DNA from: Nitrospirota bacterium
Lineage (GTDB): Bacteria; Nitrospirota; Thermodesulfovibrionia; Thermodesulfovibrionales; UBA9159
NCBI GenBank assembly: GCA_021790195.1
Contig: JAJYIF010000025.1
Coordinates: 1-41,938 of the forward strand
Length of the DNA stretch: 41,938 nucleotides
Reading direction: 5' to 3'
Part shown: positions 1 to 7,478 of the stretch, one piece after another
Numbering within the stretch: the stretch's first letter is position 1
Layout: the number at the start of each line of letters is the position of its first letter
The notes under the pieces: generated by a model
Told to the model about the DNA's origin: nothing
What the model saw: the letters and a program-made list of their open reading frames with translations, nothing else
The model's database searches: none
Translations under genes and position numbers: made by a program

Positions 1-3
1 CAG

Positions 4-104
4 GTGGGGGAATGACCTGAAAAAGTGGAGGAATGCTCCTGAAAAAGGGTGGGGGAATGGTCTTGAAAAACTATCCCTTCAAATGGGGGAATGCTCGTGA
101 AAAA
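4..104. repeat. Four tandem-like repeats, probable IS21-type transposon end
   Basis: Four copies of a 21-22 bp unit, GTGGGGGAATG followed by a variable YC and then TGAAAAA, lie at 4-24, 25-46, 49-70 and 83-104, all in the same orientation. Multiple short direct repeats at an element end are typical of IS21-family transposase binding sites. That family assignment comes from memory of such ends, not from a transposase seen here, since the element would continue left of the window. The innermost copy supplies the last codons of the neighbouring truncated gene, so the element probably inserted into it. The units are contiguous or nearly so, with no unique spacers, so this is not a CRISPR array. 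Confidence 0.6.
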
Positions 105-552
105 TCACACCTATTCTTGTATAGGCATTACCAGAAGCATCAGGAACTACTTTGTCCTCTCTGTAGAATGTTCTAAATAGAACTATAAAATCTTCACGTC
201 CTTTAATATTTGTGACACCAATCCTTTTAGATTCCGTACGACATTCCGGACAATGGGTACGATATGCCTTTTCTCTGTCATTAAGTTCATTTGGACTCAA
301 CAACGAACACCCAGAGAAAGAACCATCGTCTTCCATTCCTAATACCAAGAGTCCCCCACTGGGAACCGTATTGGCCCACATAGAGAAATATTGTCCAAGG
401 ATCGGCGGATGGGTTTTGGCTGGTTTTCGTTCAATGCGCCTATCTTCTTTCAATTCAGATAGAAGAGATTCGTCTGCCGCATGATATATCTCATCTGGAC
501 TGAGAAGATGAGATATTTTTTTGTCAGGATAAACAAGTCTTAATTGTTCCAT
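79..552 (-). pseudogene. Truncated AlbA_2/Schlafen-type ATP-binding domain protein
   Basis: This 157-residue reading frame has the core of an AlbA_2 (Schlafen AAA_4, formerly 'putative DNA-binding') domain. It shows E-x-K-P near residue 40, an ANT..GG.L.LGMEDDG stretch at about 59-76, and a zinc-knuckle-like CPEC near 101. Family members usually continue for some hundreds of residues after the A-Y-x-R-x-G motif. Here the protein changes to an unrelated tail (IFHEHSPI) exactly where the left-edge repeat begins, and stops at once. I infer a 3' truncation by the mobile element at the window edge. Full-length relatives are found in defence and regulatory settings, but the role of this remnant is unknown. 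The start ATG at 552 is the only one upstream of the conserved region. Confidence 0.6.
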
Positions 553-635
553 CTAATTCCCTATTGGTTTCAATCAACCCTACTCGACAAATGATGTCGA
601 CTGTTTGTCGACCAAGCTATGTTATTTCTTTCTTT

Positions 636-1553
636 TCACACGCTTACGGATGATGAATCCCTATAATAAAGCCGTTTACCCTCGATGCCCATCAGGGCTA
701 ATGCAGTCCGGTTTACATCGGGTGTCTTGCGGGAATTATACCTAAAGTCGAATTCGGAAAGATATCTATGCAGATGATTCTTGCCTACGTGATGATACAC
801 TCCGATAATGCCACGTTTCAGAATGCTGAAATACCCTTCGATTGTATTAGTGTGAATGTCTCCATTCACATATTCTTTTCTGCTGTGATTAATAACACCA
901 TGTCTGGCAAAATCCTTATGAAGACCACGATAGGATAAAAAGTCATCAGTCATTATCGTTGTCGATTTGTGAACATTTTGTTTAATGATGGATTTCAAAT
1001 TGATGCCCGTAACACGTTCCACGGGAGTAGACATCACTCGTCCATTTCTTTCTACCAGAGCAAATACGGGTGTCTTCTTTTCCGCGCCGCGCCCACGCTT
1101 ACCTTTCGCTTTTCCACCAACATATGTTTCATCGGCTTCAACAATACCGCTTAGTTTCCCCATTAATGCTGGTTGTGTCATTGCATAACGAATACGATGG
1201 GCCATGAACCATGCACTCTTATATGTAATTCCCATCATTCTATGAAGCTGATGAGCACTCATTCCTTTTTTAGAGGAACAGAGAAGATAAACAGCAAGAA
1301 GCCATTTATGCAAAGGAATGTGACTTCCCTCGAAGATCGTTCCAACAGTCACGGTAAATTGCTTGCGGCACTTCTTGCATTTCCAAACACCTTCACGGAC
1401 AGGTCTTTCAGAATCTTGCTTCGCCGTGAGTGCGTAATGATTTCCTACGGTCTTGCAATGAGGGCAGATAGGACCGTCAGACCAACGTAAATCTTCAAGA
1501 TATTTTCTTGCTACTCTTTCGTCGGTGAACTGTTTTGCTGTAATATCTATCAT
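636..1553 (-). CDS. IS1595-family (ISXO2-like) transposase
   Basis: A complete 305-residue transposase. The N-terminal zinc ribbon has CPHC at about 29-32 and CKKC at about 58-61, followed by a helix-turn-helix-like region (MSAHQLHRMMGITYKSAW). The DDE-type catalytic core carries VEADETYVGG (first Asp), IMTDDFLSY (second Asp) and a NTIEGYFSILKRG segment near the end (third acidic residue). Length and domain order match the ISXO2-like DDE transposases of the IS1595 family. The ATG at 1551-1553 is preceded by an AGGAGG ribosome site six bases away. The gene looks intact and is lower in GC than the genes to its right, as expected of a transferred element. It lies beside a gene broken by another mobile-element end, marking this flank as an insertion hotspot. 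Confidence 0.93.
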   Translation of the reverse strand: MIDITAKQFTDERVARKYLEDLRWSDGPICPHCKTVGNHYALTAKQDSERPVREGVWKCKKCRKQFTVTVGTIFEGSHIPLHKWLLAVYLLCSSKKGMSAHQLHRMMGITYKSAWFMAHRIRYAMTQPALMGKLSGIVEADETYVGGKAKGKRGRGAEKKTPVFALVERNGRVMSTPVERVTGINLKSIIKQNVHKSTTIMTDDFLSYRGLHKDFARHGVINHSRKEYVNGDIHTNTIEGYFSILKRGIIGVYHHVGKNHLHRYLSEFDFRYNSRKTPDVNRTALALMGIEGKRLYYRDSSSVSV

Positions 1554-1574
1554 GACTAACCTCCTGATGATTCT

Positions 1575-1603
1575 ATCTTAGCAAATCAGGATGGGTTTGT
1601 CAA
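1575..1603 (-). promoter_or_regulatory. Sigma-70-type promoter of the transposase
   Basis: On the minus strand TTGACA (complement of 1598-1603) is separated by 17 bp from TAAGAT (complement of 1575-1580). It lies 22 bp upstream of the transposase start codon and overlaps the proposed terminal inverted repeat. Confidence 0.5.
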
Positions 1604-1742
1604 GTATATAATTACGTAATGTATAAGTAGCTTAAGAAGCGGAAAATAATTCTCTCGTAATGGAAGAGGAGGCAATTCTTCGATATACTTTATATAAAAG
1701 ATCGCCCTTGGGCGGCAGAACTTAAACCGGAAGGGGAAAAAA

Positions 1743-1973
1743 ATGGCAACAACGAAGAAGTCAGGAAAAGCGAAGGCGGGGAAAGCGGCAGTGAAGGCTT
1801 CCTCAAAGAAGACCGCAACAAAAGGAACTGCCAAGAAGACGGCGGGCGTGAAGGAAGGAAGCAGGTACACCTGCGGCGTATGCGGACTCGCCGTAACCGT
1901 CGACACAGCCTGCGGCTGCGCCGAGACGGCTCACCTTATCTGCTGCGAAAGACCAATGAAGATAAAAAGATAG
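1743..1973 (+). CDS. Small Lys/Ala-rich protein with C-terminal desulforedoxin-like Cys4 site
   Basis: A 76-residue protein in two halves. Residues 1-39 are almost entirely Lys, Ala, Thr, Ser and Gly, like a histone H1 or HU-type tail that could contact nucleic acid. Residues 40-76 hold Y-T-C-G-V-C-G, a C-G-C in the middle, and a C-C-E-R-P-M-K ending. The CxxC...CCxxPMK pattern is that of desulforedoxin or the desulforedoxin-like domain of desulfoferrodoxin, which binds one iron through four cysteines. Here there are extra cysteines between the pairs. A purine-rich stretch (GGAAGGGG) precedes the ATG, and a strong terminator at 2060-2104 follows, so it is probably a single-gene unit. Metal binding is inferred from the motif. 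The fusion of a basic tail to such a site is unusual, and I do not know the function. Confidence 0.7.
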   Translation: MATTKKSGKAKAGKAAVKASSKKTATKGTAKKTAGVKEGSRYTCGVCGLAVTVDTACGCAETAHLICCERPMKIKR

Positions 1974-2059
1974 ATTCACGGCATCTGCGGTTTGGGTGAT
2001 CGTCGGCTGAACTGTTTCTGATTGCCGGCTGAAGCATCGCCTGCTGCAGCCTATTAGAC

Positions 2060-2108
2060 GCCGGACAAGAGCGTTTCTTCTGTCTTGTCCGGCATATTTT
2101 TTTTGAAG
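2060..2108 (+). terminator. Rho-independent terminator after the small Cys4 protein
   Basis: A perfect 11-bp stem (GCCGGACAAGA at 2060-2070 with its complement at 2083-2093) is followed by ATA and a run of T at about 2097-2104. Confidence 0.85.
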
Positions 2109-2146
2109 GCCGAGAGAAAAATCGCTCTCCAAAAGGGCGGTAGAAT

Positions 2147-2176
2147 TTGACTTTTGATCGTGGGATTAATTATGGT
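2147..2176 (+). promoter_or_regulatory. Probable promoter of the tRNA genes
   Basis: TTGACT at 2147-2152 and TATGGT at 2171-2176 are separated by 18 bp and lie just upstream of tRNA-Pro. They are the best -35/-10 pair in the gap between the preceding terminator and the tRNA. Confidence 0.5.
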
Positions 2177-2184
2177 AAAAGTTC

Positions 2185-2263
<79 letters not shown>

Positions 2264-2267
2264 AACT

Positions 2268-2361
2268 CGTGATGTGTAATATGTGGCGCGTAATGAGTAA
2301 GGGAAATATTATTTGTCGACAATTTTTTTGACCGGTCACGCATTACTGAGTACACGTGACG
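2268..2361. repeat. Intergenic 'CACGC/GTAATG' word-repeat between the two tRNAs
   Basis: The 106-bp gap between the tRNA genes contains related words in both orientations (GCGCGTAATGAGTA at the left, CACGCATTACTGAGTA at the right), together with GTGATGTGTAAT and GTACACGTGACGG. They suggest an imperfect palindromic intergenic repeat. The word TCACGCGTCA recurs at 14068-14086 and 17020-17030 in the pilus operon, so a dispersed repeat class is likely. Confidence 0.35.
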
Positions 2362-2367
2362 GTTGAT

Positions 2368-2444
2368 GCGCCTGTAGCTCAGTCGGATAGAGCAACTGCC
2401 TTCTAAGCAGTGGGCCAGGGGTTCGAATCCCTTCAGGCGCGCCA
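2368..2444 (+). tRNA. tRNA-Arg (anticodon TCT)
   Basis: The acceptor stem is GCGCCTG with CAGGCGC. The D arm is GCTC/GAGC, the anticodon stem ACTGC/GCAGT encloses the loop CTTCTAA (anticodon TCT), and the T arm is AGGGG-TTCGAAT-CCCTT. The discriminator is G and CCA is encoded. Total length is 77 nt. Confidence 0.97.
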
Positions 2445-2562
2445 GTTTTTTGACCGCGGAGGACCCACAGGACAGGTCATCCGTGCCTGCCGGACAAATT
2501 CCTTCGGACTTATGACCTTGCGGCAGATGGATTTCCCTTGGAAAATGAATGGAGGATGAAGA

Positions 2563-2982
2563 ATGCTTAAGGTCATGTTCCTTTGTACCGCCAATTCATG
2601 CCGCAGTCAGATGGCCGAAGGGTTCGCGAAGGAGATCGGCAAGGGTGTTATCGAGGCCAGCAGCGCCGGTCTTATGGCCGCCGGGGTCCATCCCCGCGCC
2701 GTTGCGGTGATGCGGGAAGCCGGCATCGACATTTCCGGGCAAAAATCTAAGGAGATAGACGAAGACCTAATGAGAGAAATGGATGTCGTCATAACATTGT
2801 GCGACAATGCAGAGGAAAGCTGTCCGTGGACTCCCCCCGCCATAAGGCGCATACATTGGCCGATCAAAGACCCTGTAGGCACTGTCGGCTCGGATAAGAC
2901 CGTTATGGATGAATTCAGGCGGGCAAGAGACGAGATAAGGGAAATGGTGACAAGATTCATTGAGGATATCAAGAAGAGATGA
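2563..2982 (+). CDS. arsC: Arsenate reductase, thioredoxin-coupled, low-molecular-weight phosphatase fold
   Basis: A 139-residue cytoplasmic enzyme that reduces arsenate to arsenite. The N-terminal P-loop C8-T-A-N-S-C13-R14-S is the low-molecular-weight protein tyrosine phosphatase signature. The redox relay cysteines C80 and C87 (LCDNAEESCP) distinguish arsenate reductases from phosphatases and correspond to the three-cysteine mechanism of the Staphylococcus aureus type. A later Asp-Pro (IKDP) matches the general acid loop. Length is normal. The start is supported by GGAGG eight bases upstream. The stop overlaps the start of the next gene as ATGA, which implies translational coupling to a peptidase fusion. 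No arsR is visible; the ArsB/NhaD-superfamily permease at 7479-8687 is on the other strand and need not be functionally linked. Confidence 0.9.
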   Translation: MLKVMFLCTANSCRSQMAEGFAKEIGKGVIEASSAGLMAAGVHPRAVAVMREAGIDISGQKSKEIDEDLMREMDVVITLCDNAEESCPWTPPAIRRIHWPIKDPVGTVGSDKTVMDEFRRARDEIREMVTRFIEDIKKR

Positions 2983-5900
2983 AAGATGGGGAATTGCTCA
3001 GGACCAGGTCGCTTTTGTTGACGGTTATCTTTTCTGGTATAGTGTCTGTTATGGATATAAGAAAGATTTGTAAGGCGGTGATGCCGTCCCTGATATTGGT
3101 CATGATTGCCGCGCTCGCCCTTTTCGGCCGCTCTTCAGCCTCTGCCGGGACGTTGCGGGAAGGAGGGCGGAACAAGGACCTCCCCGAATATGCCACCTCG
3201 ATCTCCTTTGATATGGAAAAACGTATCGTAAAGGGCAACACGTCAATAACTTTCAATGACCGGAGGGATGCGGCAATCCGGCTCGGGTCGCTCGATATTA
3301 AGTCCGTTGTTTACAACGGCAAGCCTCTCGAGGTTCCGGCCAAGGGCGGCCCTTTATCGATAAAAGCTGACAAGGGAGGCGTCCTCAGGATAGCGTATGA
3401 GTGCTCCGGGAAGAACGAGTCCTGCGTTTTTGGGAAAAAGGGGATATTCCTCTCCGGTGGATGGTATCCGCGGATGGAGGGTCTGTCATATCAAAGGCTT
3501 CAGGCCATAGTCCCGAAAGGTTTCTCGGCTGTCTCAGAGGCGGAGGAGATAGAGAAGAAGAGCGGCCCGGCGGGAAACCTCTTTTCGTTCAGGTTTCCAC
3601 ACCCCCTTGAAGGCGTGAACTTTATCGCGGGGAGGTTTATCGAGAAGAAGGAGAGATTCAGGGGAATCGATCTTTACACCTATTTCTTTCGGGAGGACGC
3701 CGGACTTACCGGCAGCTACCTCGGACACACAAAGAAATTCCTTGAGCTTTACGAGAAGATGATCGGAAAATTCCCTTACCGCAGATTTTCGGTCGTTGAG
3801 AATTTCCTTCCGACGGGCTATTCGATGCCGACCTACACGCTTCTCGGCCAGGACGTTGTGAGGCTCCCGTTCATAGTAAAGACTTCCCTGGGACATGAGA
3901 TACTCCATCAGTGGCTCGGTAACCTGGTCTACGTGGATTACGCTAAAGGCAACTGGTCCGAGGGGCTGACGACTTACCTCTCCGATTATCTTTACGAAAA
4001 ACAGAAGGGAAAGGGGCTCGAATACAGAAAGCAGATTCTCATCGATTATGACAGCTACGTGCGGCCGGACAATGATTTCCCTCTCAGCGAGTTCAGGTCC
4101 CGCACCGACTTTGTCTCAAGGGCCATAGGATACGGGAAGTCTGCCATGGTCTTCCATATGCTCAAGAAGCTCGTGGGGGAGAAGACGTTCTATAAGGCGC
4201 TCCGGAATTTCGTCGAGGGCAACCGTTTCAGGGAGGCCTCGTGGGACGACATAATGACCGTATTTGAGGCGGCATCAGGGAAGAACCTGGCCTGGTTCTT
4301 CAAACAGTGGGTAGAGCGAAAAGGTCAGCCCTCGTTCGATGTGTCGGATGTCATAATAGAGCCGAAAGACCTTAAATACTCTGTGACGTTCGATCTTCTC
4401 CAGGGAGAAGAAAATTACATATTCGATCTCCGCTCGACGGTAAAGGCAAACAAGGGAGAGACAAGCTGGCTGGTGAGGGTGAACGACAAGAAGCAGAACA
4501 TCGAAGTGCTTGCCGATAAGAACCCGAGAAGGCTCGTGCTCGACGACAATTATGACCTGTTCAGGAAGCTGGACCCCGATGAAGCGCCCCCTGTCATAGC
4601 GAAACTCCTGAGCGATGAGAAGGGCATCCTGGTACTCAGCGGACAGACCGAAAAAGGACAGGAAAAGTCTCCCTATGCAGGAGTAATTGATTTTTTTAAG
4701 ACAAAGGGCTATGAGATCAAGAAGCCCGGGGAAGTCAAAGACGGAGACCTCTCGAGTTCAAACGTCGTACTCCTCGGATATGAAAATACATTTGCGAAGA
4801 GGCTCTTCGCCGGCATAAAGGGACCGTCGAAGGGCTTCGCCCTGATAACTAGAAGAAACCCCTTCAACAGGTCCAAGGTCGTCGGCATCTTCCATAGCGT
4901 GTCAGAGGCCGAGACCGGGGCCGCGGTGCGGAAGATAACCCACTATGGGAAATATAGCGTGCTCGCTTTCAAGGGCGGCGTTAATATTGAAAAGAAGATA
5001 TCTAAGAGTGAAAGGGGGTGGATCATGCTTCTTAATGAACCCGTCCTTGGCATAGAGGTGCCGAAGGCTCTCAGGCTTGCCGGCATTATCGACAAGGTCT
5101 CCCACAAGAAGATAGTTTATGTTGGCGAACAGCATGACAAATACGAGCACCACTTTACGGAGTTTGAGGTGATCAAGGCCCTTTTCAAGAAGAACCATAA
5201 GATAGCGATCGGAATGGAGATGTTCCAGAAACCCTTTCAGAAGGCGCTCGACGACTATGTCCAGGGCAGGATCGACGAGAAGCAGTTCCTGAAGGCCTCC
5301 GAGTATTTCAAGAGGTGGGTCTTCGATTATAACCTTTACAAGGACATCCTGAGGTTTGCGAGGGCCGAGAAGATACCGGTGGTCGCCCTTAATATCAGAA
5401 GCGAGGTTGTGGACAAGATTGCAAAAGGCGGCATCGATTCTCTCACTGAAAAGGAGAAGAAGGAGTTGCCCGCCACCATGGATATGTCGGACGAGGACTA
5501 CCGTGACAGACTCCGGTCGGTTTTCGAAACGCATGAAAGCTTCGGGGAAAAGGATTTCAACCACTTCTTTCAGGCGCAGATTGTCTGGGACGAGTCCATG
5601 GCCGAGTCCATCGCCGAATATCTGAAGAAGAACCCCGACCGTCAGATGATAGTGGTCGCCGGGGGAGGTCATCTGATGTTCGCCTCCGGTATCCCGAAAA
5701 GGGTATTCAGAAGAAACGGTCTCGACCACTCAATAATCCTCAACGACCAGTCCGTGGAGCCGGATATTGCCGACTACGTCGTCTTCCCGAGGACTATGTC
5801 CATGGTGACGGCCCCGATGATAATGGCCGTCTTGAAGAAAGAAGACGGTAAAGTGAAGGTCTCGGGCTTCCCCGAGGGAAGCATTTCTGAAAAGGCGGGT

Positions 5901-6068
5901 CTCAAGAAAGGGGACATCATTGTTTCGATGGACGGCGAGAAAATAACGGGGATACAGGACGTGAAGATATTCCTCTTTTACAAGAAACGGGGGGACACGA
6001 TCAAGATCACGGTCCTCAGAAAGGGATTCTTTGGAAAGAAAGAACTATCCTTTGACGTAACCCTCTAA
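2979..6068 (+). CDS. Secreted M1-like metallopeptidase fused to ChaN/Tiki-type domain and PDZ domain
   Basis: A 1029-residue protein with an N-terminal signal or anchor segment. Residues about 55-560 form an M1-like peptidase module with zinc motif HEILH (306-310) and a downstream Glu at 328 in NWSEG. The spacing is one residue shorter than in classical M1 enzymes, and GYSMP stands where GAMEN is expected. A connecting domain shared with the paralogue at 9729-11924 follows. Residues about 710-910 match the ChaN/haem-binding-uptake (Tiki-like) fold: VGEQHD, GMEMFQ, and a closing GGGHLMF. Residues about 955-1025 are a PDZ domain (SEKAGLKKGDIIVSMDG). ChaN proteins bind haem or act in iron uptake; PDZ binds peptide ends. 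The start is uncertain: 2979 overlaps arsC by ATGA, while an internal ATG at 3051 (MDIRK) gives a more compact signal peptide. Substrate unknown. Confidence 0.8.
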   Translation: MKDGELLRTRSLLLTVIFSGIVSVMDIRKICKAVMPSLILVMIAALALFGRSSASAGTLREGGRNKDLPEYATSISFDMEKRIVKGNTSITFNDRRDAAIRLGSLDIKSVVYNGKPLEVPAKGGPLSIKADKGGVLRIAYECSGKNESCVFGKKGIFLSGGWYPRMEGLSYQRLQAIVPKGFSAVSEAEEIEKKSGPAGNLFSFRFPHPLEGVNFIAGRFIEKKERFRGIDLYTYFFREDAGLTGSYLGHTKKFLELYEKMIGKFPYRRFSVVENFLPTGYSMPTYTLLGQDVVRLPFIVKTSLGHEILHQWLGNLVYVDYAKGNWSEGLTTYLSDYLYEKQKGKGLEYRKQILIDYDSYVRPDNDFPLSEFRSRTDFVSRAIGYGKSAMVFHMLKKLVGEKTFYKALRNFVEGNRFREASWDDIMTVFEAASGKNLAWFFKQWVERKGQPSFDVSDVIIEPKDLKYSVTFDLLQGEENYIFDLRSTVKANKGETSWLVRVNDKKQNIEVLADKNPRRLVLDDNYDLFRKLDPDEAPPVIAKLLSDEKGILVLSGQTEKGQEKSPYAGVIDFFKTKGYEIKKPGEVKDGDLSSSNVVLLGYENTFAKRLFAGIKGPSKGFALITRRNPFNRSKVVGIFHSVSEAETGAAVRKITHYGKYSVLAFKGGVNIEKKISKSERGWIMLLNEPVLGIEVPKALRLAGIIDKVSHKKIVYVGEQHDKYEHHFTEFEVIKALFKKNHKIAIGMEMFQKPFQKALDDYVQGRIDEKQFLKASEYFKRWVFDYNLYKDILRFARAEKIPVVALNIRSEVVDKIAKGGIDSLTEKEKKELPATMDMSDEDYRDRLRSVFETHESFGEKDFNHFFQAQIVWDESMAESIAEYLKKNPDRQMIVVAGGGHLMFASGIPKRVFRRNGLDHSIILNDQSVEPDIADYVVFPRTMSMVTAPMIMAVLKKEDGKVKVSGFPEGSISEKAGLKKGDIIVSMDGEKITGIQDVKIFLFYKKRGDTIKITVLRKGFFGKKELSFDVTL

Positions 6069-7307
6069 TACCTCCATCGCCTTCTCCACCGCACCAGCCT
6101 TCTCGCCGTAGATAAGGCTGGCCCTCTCTCCCATGGCCTTCCTCCTTTCCGGGGAGCGAATGAGTTCTCTCAGGATGTCGTGCAGACTTTCGCTGTCCGC
6201 CCTCACCGCGCTCTTCGCCTCATAGAAATCCTGGATAAAAGGGAAGTTTTCCATGTGCGGTCCGCATACCACGGGCTTGCCCCAGAAGGCGGGCTCAAGT
6301 GGATTATGGCCGCCGTGGTTGGAAAAACTTCCGCCTATAACTGCCACGTCCGCGATGCCGTATGCGGAGGCGAGCTCGCCTATGGTGTCCAGGATGAAGA
6401 CAACCCCTCCGTTGTCATGAGATATAGATTCCGGGCCGGCCCATTTCGACCTTCTTGCATAAGGAAGTCCTCTTGCCTTTACGATCTCCTCCGCCCTGTT
6501 GAATCGCTCGGGATGTCTCGGAGCGAGAATAAGGTTCAGTCCCGGAAAGTCCCTCCTCAATCTTTCAAAAACGCTTACCATCAGTTCCTCTTCGCCCTCG
6601 TGAGTGCTTCCGGCCAGGATGACGGGCCCCCTGAGAAACGCCGCCCAGTCCGGCAACCTTTTCGGGGGTTCGATATCGAATTTAAAGCTTCCGATGACCC
6701 GCGTCCTTTCCTTGTCCGCACCGAGGGCCTCGATCCTTTCCTTATAAATCAACTCCTGCATGCAGAACAGATCCACGCATTCAAGCACCTTTTTCATGAA
6801 GAACCTTATCTTCCGGTACCCCCGGAAAGAATCATCCGATATCCTCCCGTTAAAAATAAGGACGGGAACCCCTTCCCTCCTTAAGACCCTGAAGATATTC
6901 GGCCAGAGCTCGGTCTCCATGACTATGAAAAGGGCCGGCCTCACGGTCTTTATCATCTTCCTTATTACAGCGGAAAGATCGAAGGGGAGATACACTATAT
7001 CGGCGAGGCCGGACAACTTTTGAGCTGCGATACCCTGGCCGGTGTCCGTTACGGTAGAGAGCATTATCAGGAGAGAGGGATGTCTTTTCTTGAGCTCTTT
7101 TATGAGAGGGACCGAGGAAAGGACCTCCCCGACCGAAACCGCGTGGACCCACACGACCTTTCCATTTCGAGTCTTGAGGCTGGAGCCGAGGAAGCCGAAC
7201 CTTTCCCTCAGCCATCTCGACCTCAGTTCTTTCGGCCTTTTCAGGTATTCGAAAGGGAGGAGGACAAGGAGGACTGCGGCGTATAAGAGGCTGTAGATTA
7301 TAAACAT
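6045..7307 (-). CDS. waaA: 3-deoxy-D-manno-octulosonic acid (Kdo) transferase
   Basis: A 420-residue inner-membrane glycosyltransferase (GT30) that attaches Kdo from CMP-Kdo to lipid A precursor during LPS core assembly. An N-terminal hydrophobic anchor (IIYSLLYAAVLLVLLPF) is followed by the characteristic WVHAVSVGEV, an STVTDTGQ motif and YLPFD. Further on come ETELWPN, LAGSTHEGEE, APRHPERF and a GGSFSNHGGHNPLEPAFWGKP segment, all conserved in the family. Length is typical. I start at the ATG at 7307 because the longer frame to 7418 would run through a terminator hairpin and adds a non-conserved leader. The gene overlaps the 3' end of the M1-ChaN-PDZ gene by 24 bp in convergent orientation. 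It is direct evidence for an LPS-bearing diderm host. Confidence 0.95.
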   Translation of the reverse strand: MFIIYSLLYAAVLLVLLPFEYLKRPKELRSRWLRERFGFLGSSLKTRNGKVVWVHAVSVGEVLSSVPLIKELKKRHPSLLIMLSTVTDTGQGIAAQKLSGLADIVYLPFDLSAVIRKMIKTVRPALFIVMETELWPNIFRVLRREGVPVLIFNGRISDDSFRGYRKIRFFMKKVLECVDLFCMQELIYKERIEALGADKERTRVIGSFKFDIEPPKRLPDWAAFLRGPVILAGSTHEGEEELMVSVFERLRRDFPGLNLILAPRHPERFNRAEEIVKARGLPYARRSKWAGPESISHDNGGVVFILDTIGELASAYGIADVAVIGGSFSNHGGHNPLEPAFWGKPVVCGPHMENFPFIQDFYEAKSAVRADSESLHDILRELIRSPERRKAMGERASLIYGEKAGAVEKAMEVLEGYVKG

Positions 7308-7360
7308 GGAGTCTATTATAACTCCGCGTGGTCCTGCTTTGGGACCAGGACACGTTTCGT

Positions 7361-7401
7361 AAAAAAATGCGGGCCTGGGAATTCCGCTGAATCCCAGGCC
7401 C
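7361..7401 (-). terminator. Terminator of the permease gene
   Basis: A perfect 10-bp stem (GGGCCTGGGA at 7371-7380 with its complement at 7392-7401) is followed, when read on the minus strand, by GCA and seven T (complement of 7361-7367). It ends transcription coming from the permease gene. A second small hairpin (GAGGCT/AGCCTC at 7421-7434), followed by a T-rich stretch on the plus strand, lies next to it. Confidence 0.8.
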
Positions 7402-7478
7402 TTGGTCAAGTTCCGCAACAGAGGCTTCAGCCTCTTATTTTTAAGATAAGCCCTGTCTCCTCAGAAAGTCAACGCCTC

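Larger units (their letters stand above)
581..1606 (-). mobile_element. IS1595-family insertion sequence (approximate bounds)
   Basis: The bounds are proposed from a degenerate inverted repeat flanking the transposase: TACTCGACAAAT at 581-592 and the complement of TACTTGACAAAC at 1595-1606 (10 of 12 matching). The right repeat contains a -35 box TTGACA (complement of 1598-1603), followed 17 bp later by TAAGAT (complement of 1575-1580), giving a promoter for the transposase within the element end. I could not find the 8-bp target duplication expected for this family. Either the left bound is wrong or the element is old. Confidence 0.45.

Noticed and set aside
4-104. Possible CRISPR repeats at the left edge
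   Set aside because: The units abut or are separated by only a few bases, with no spacer-length unique sequence, and no cas genes are present.
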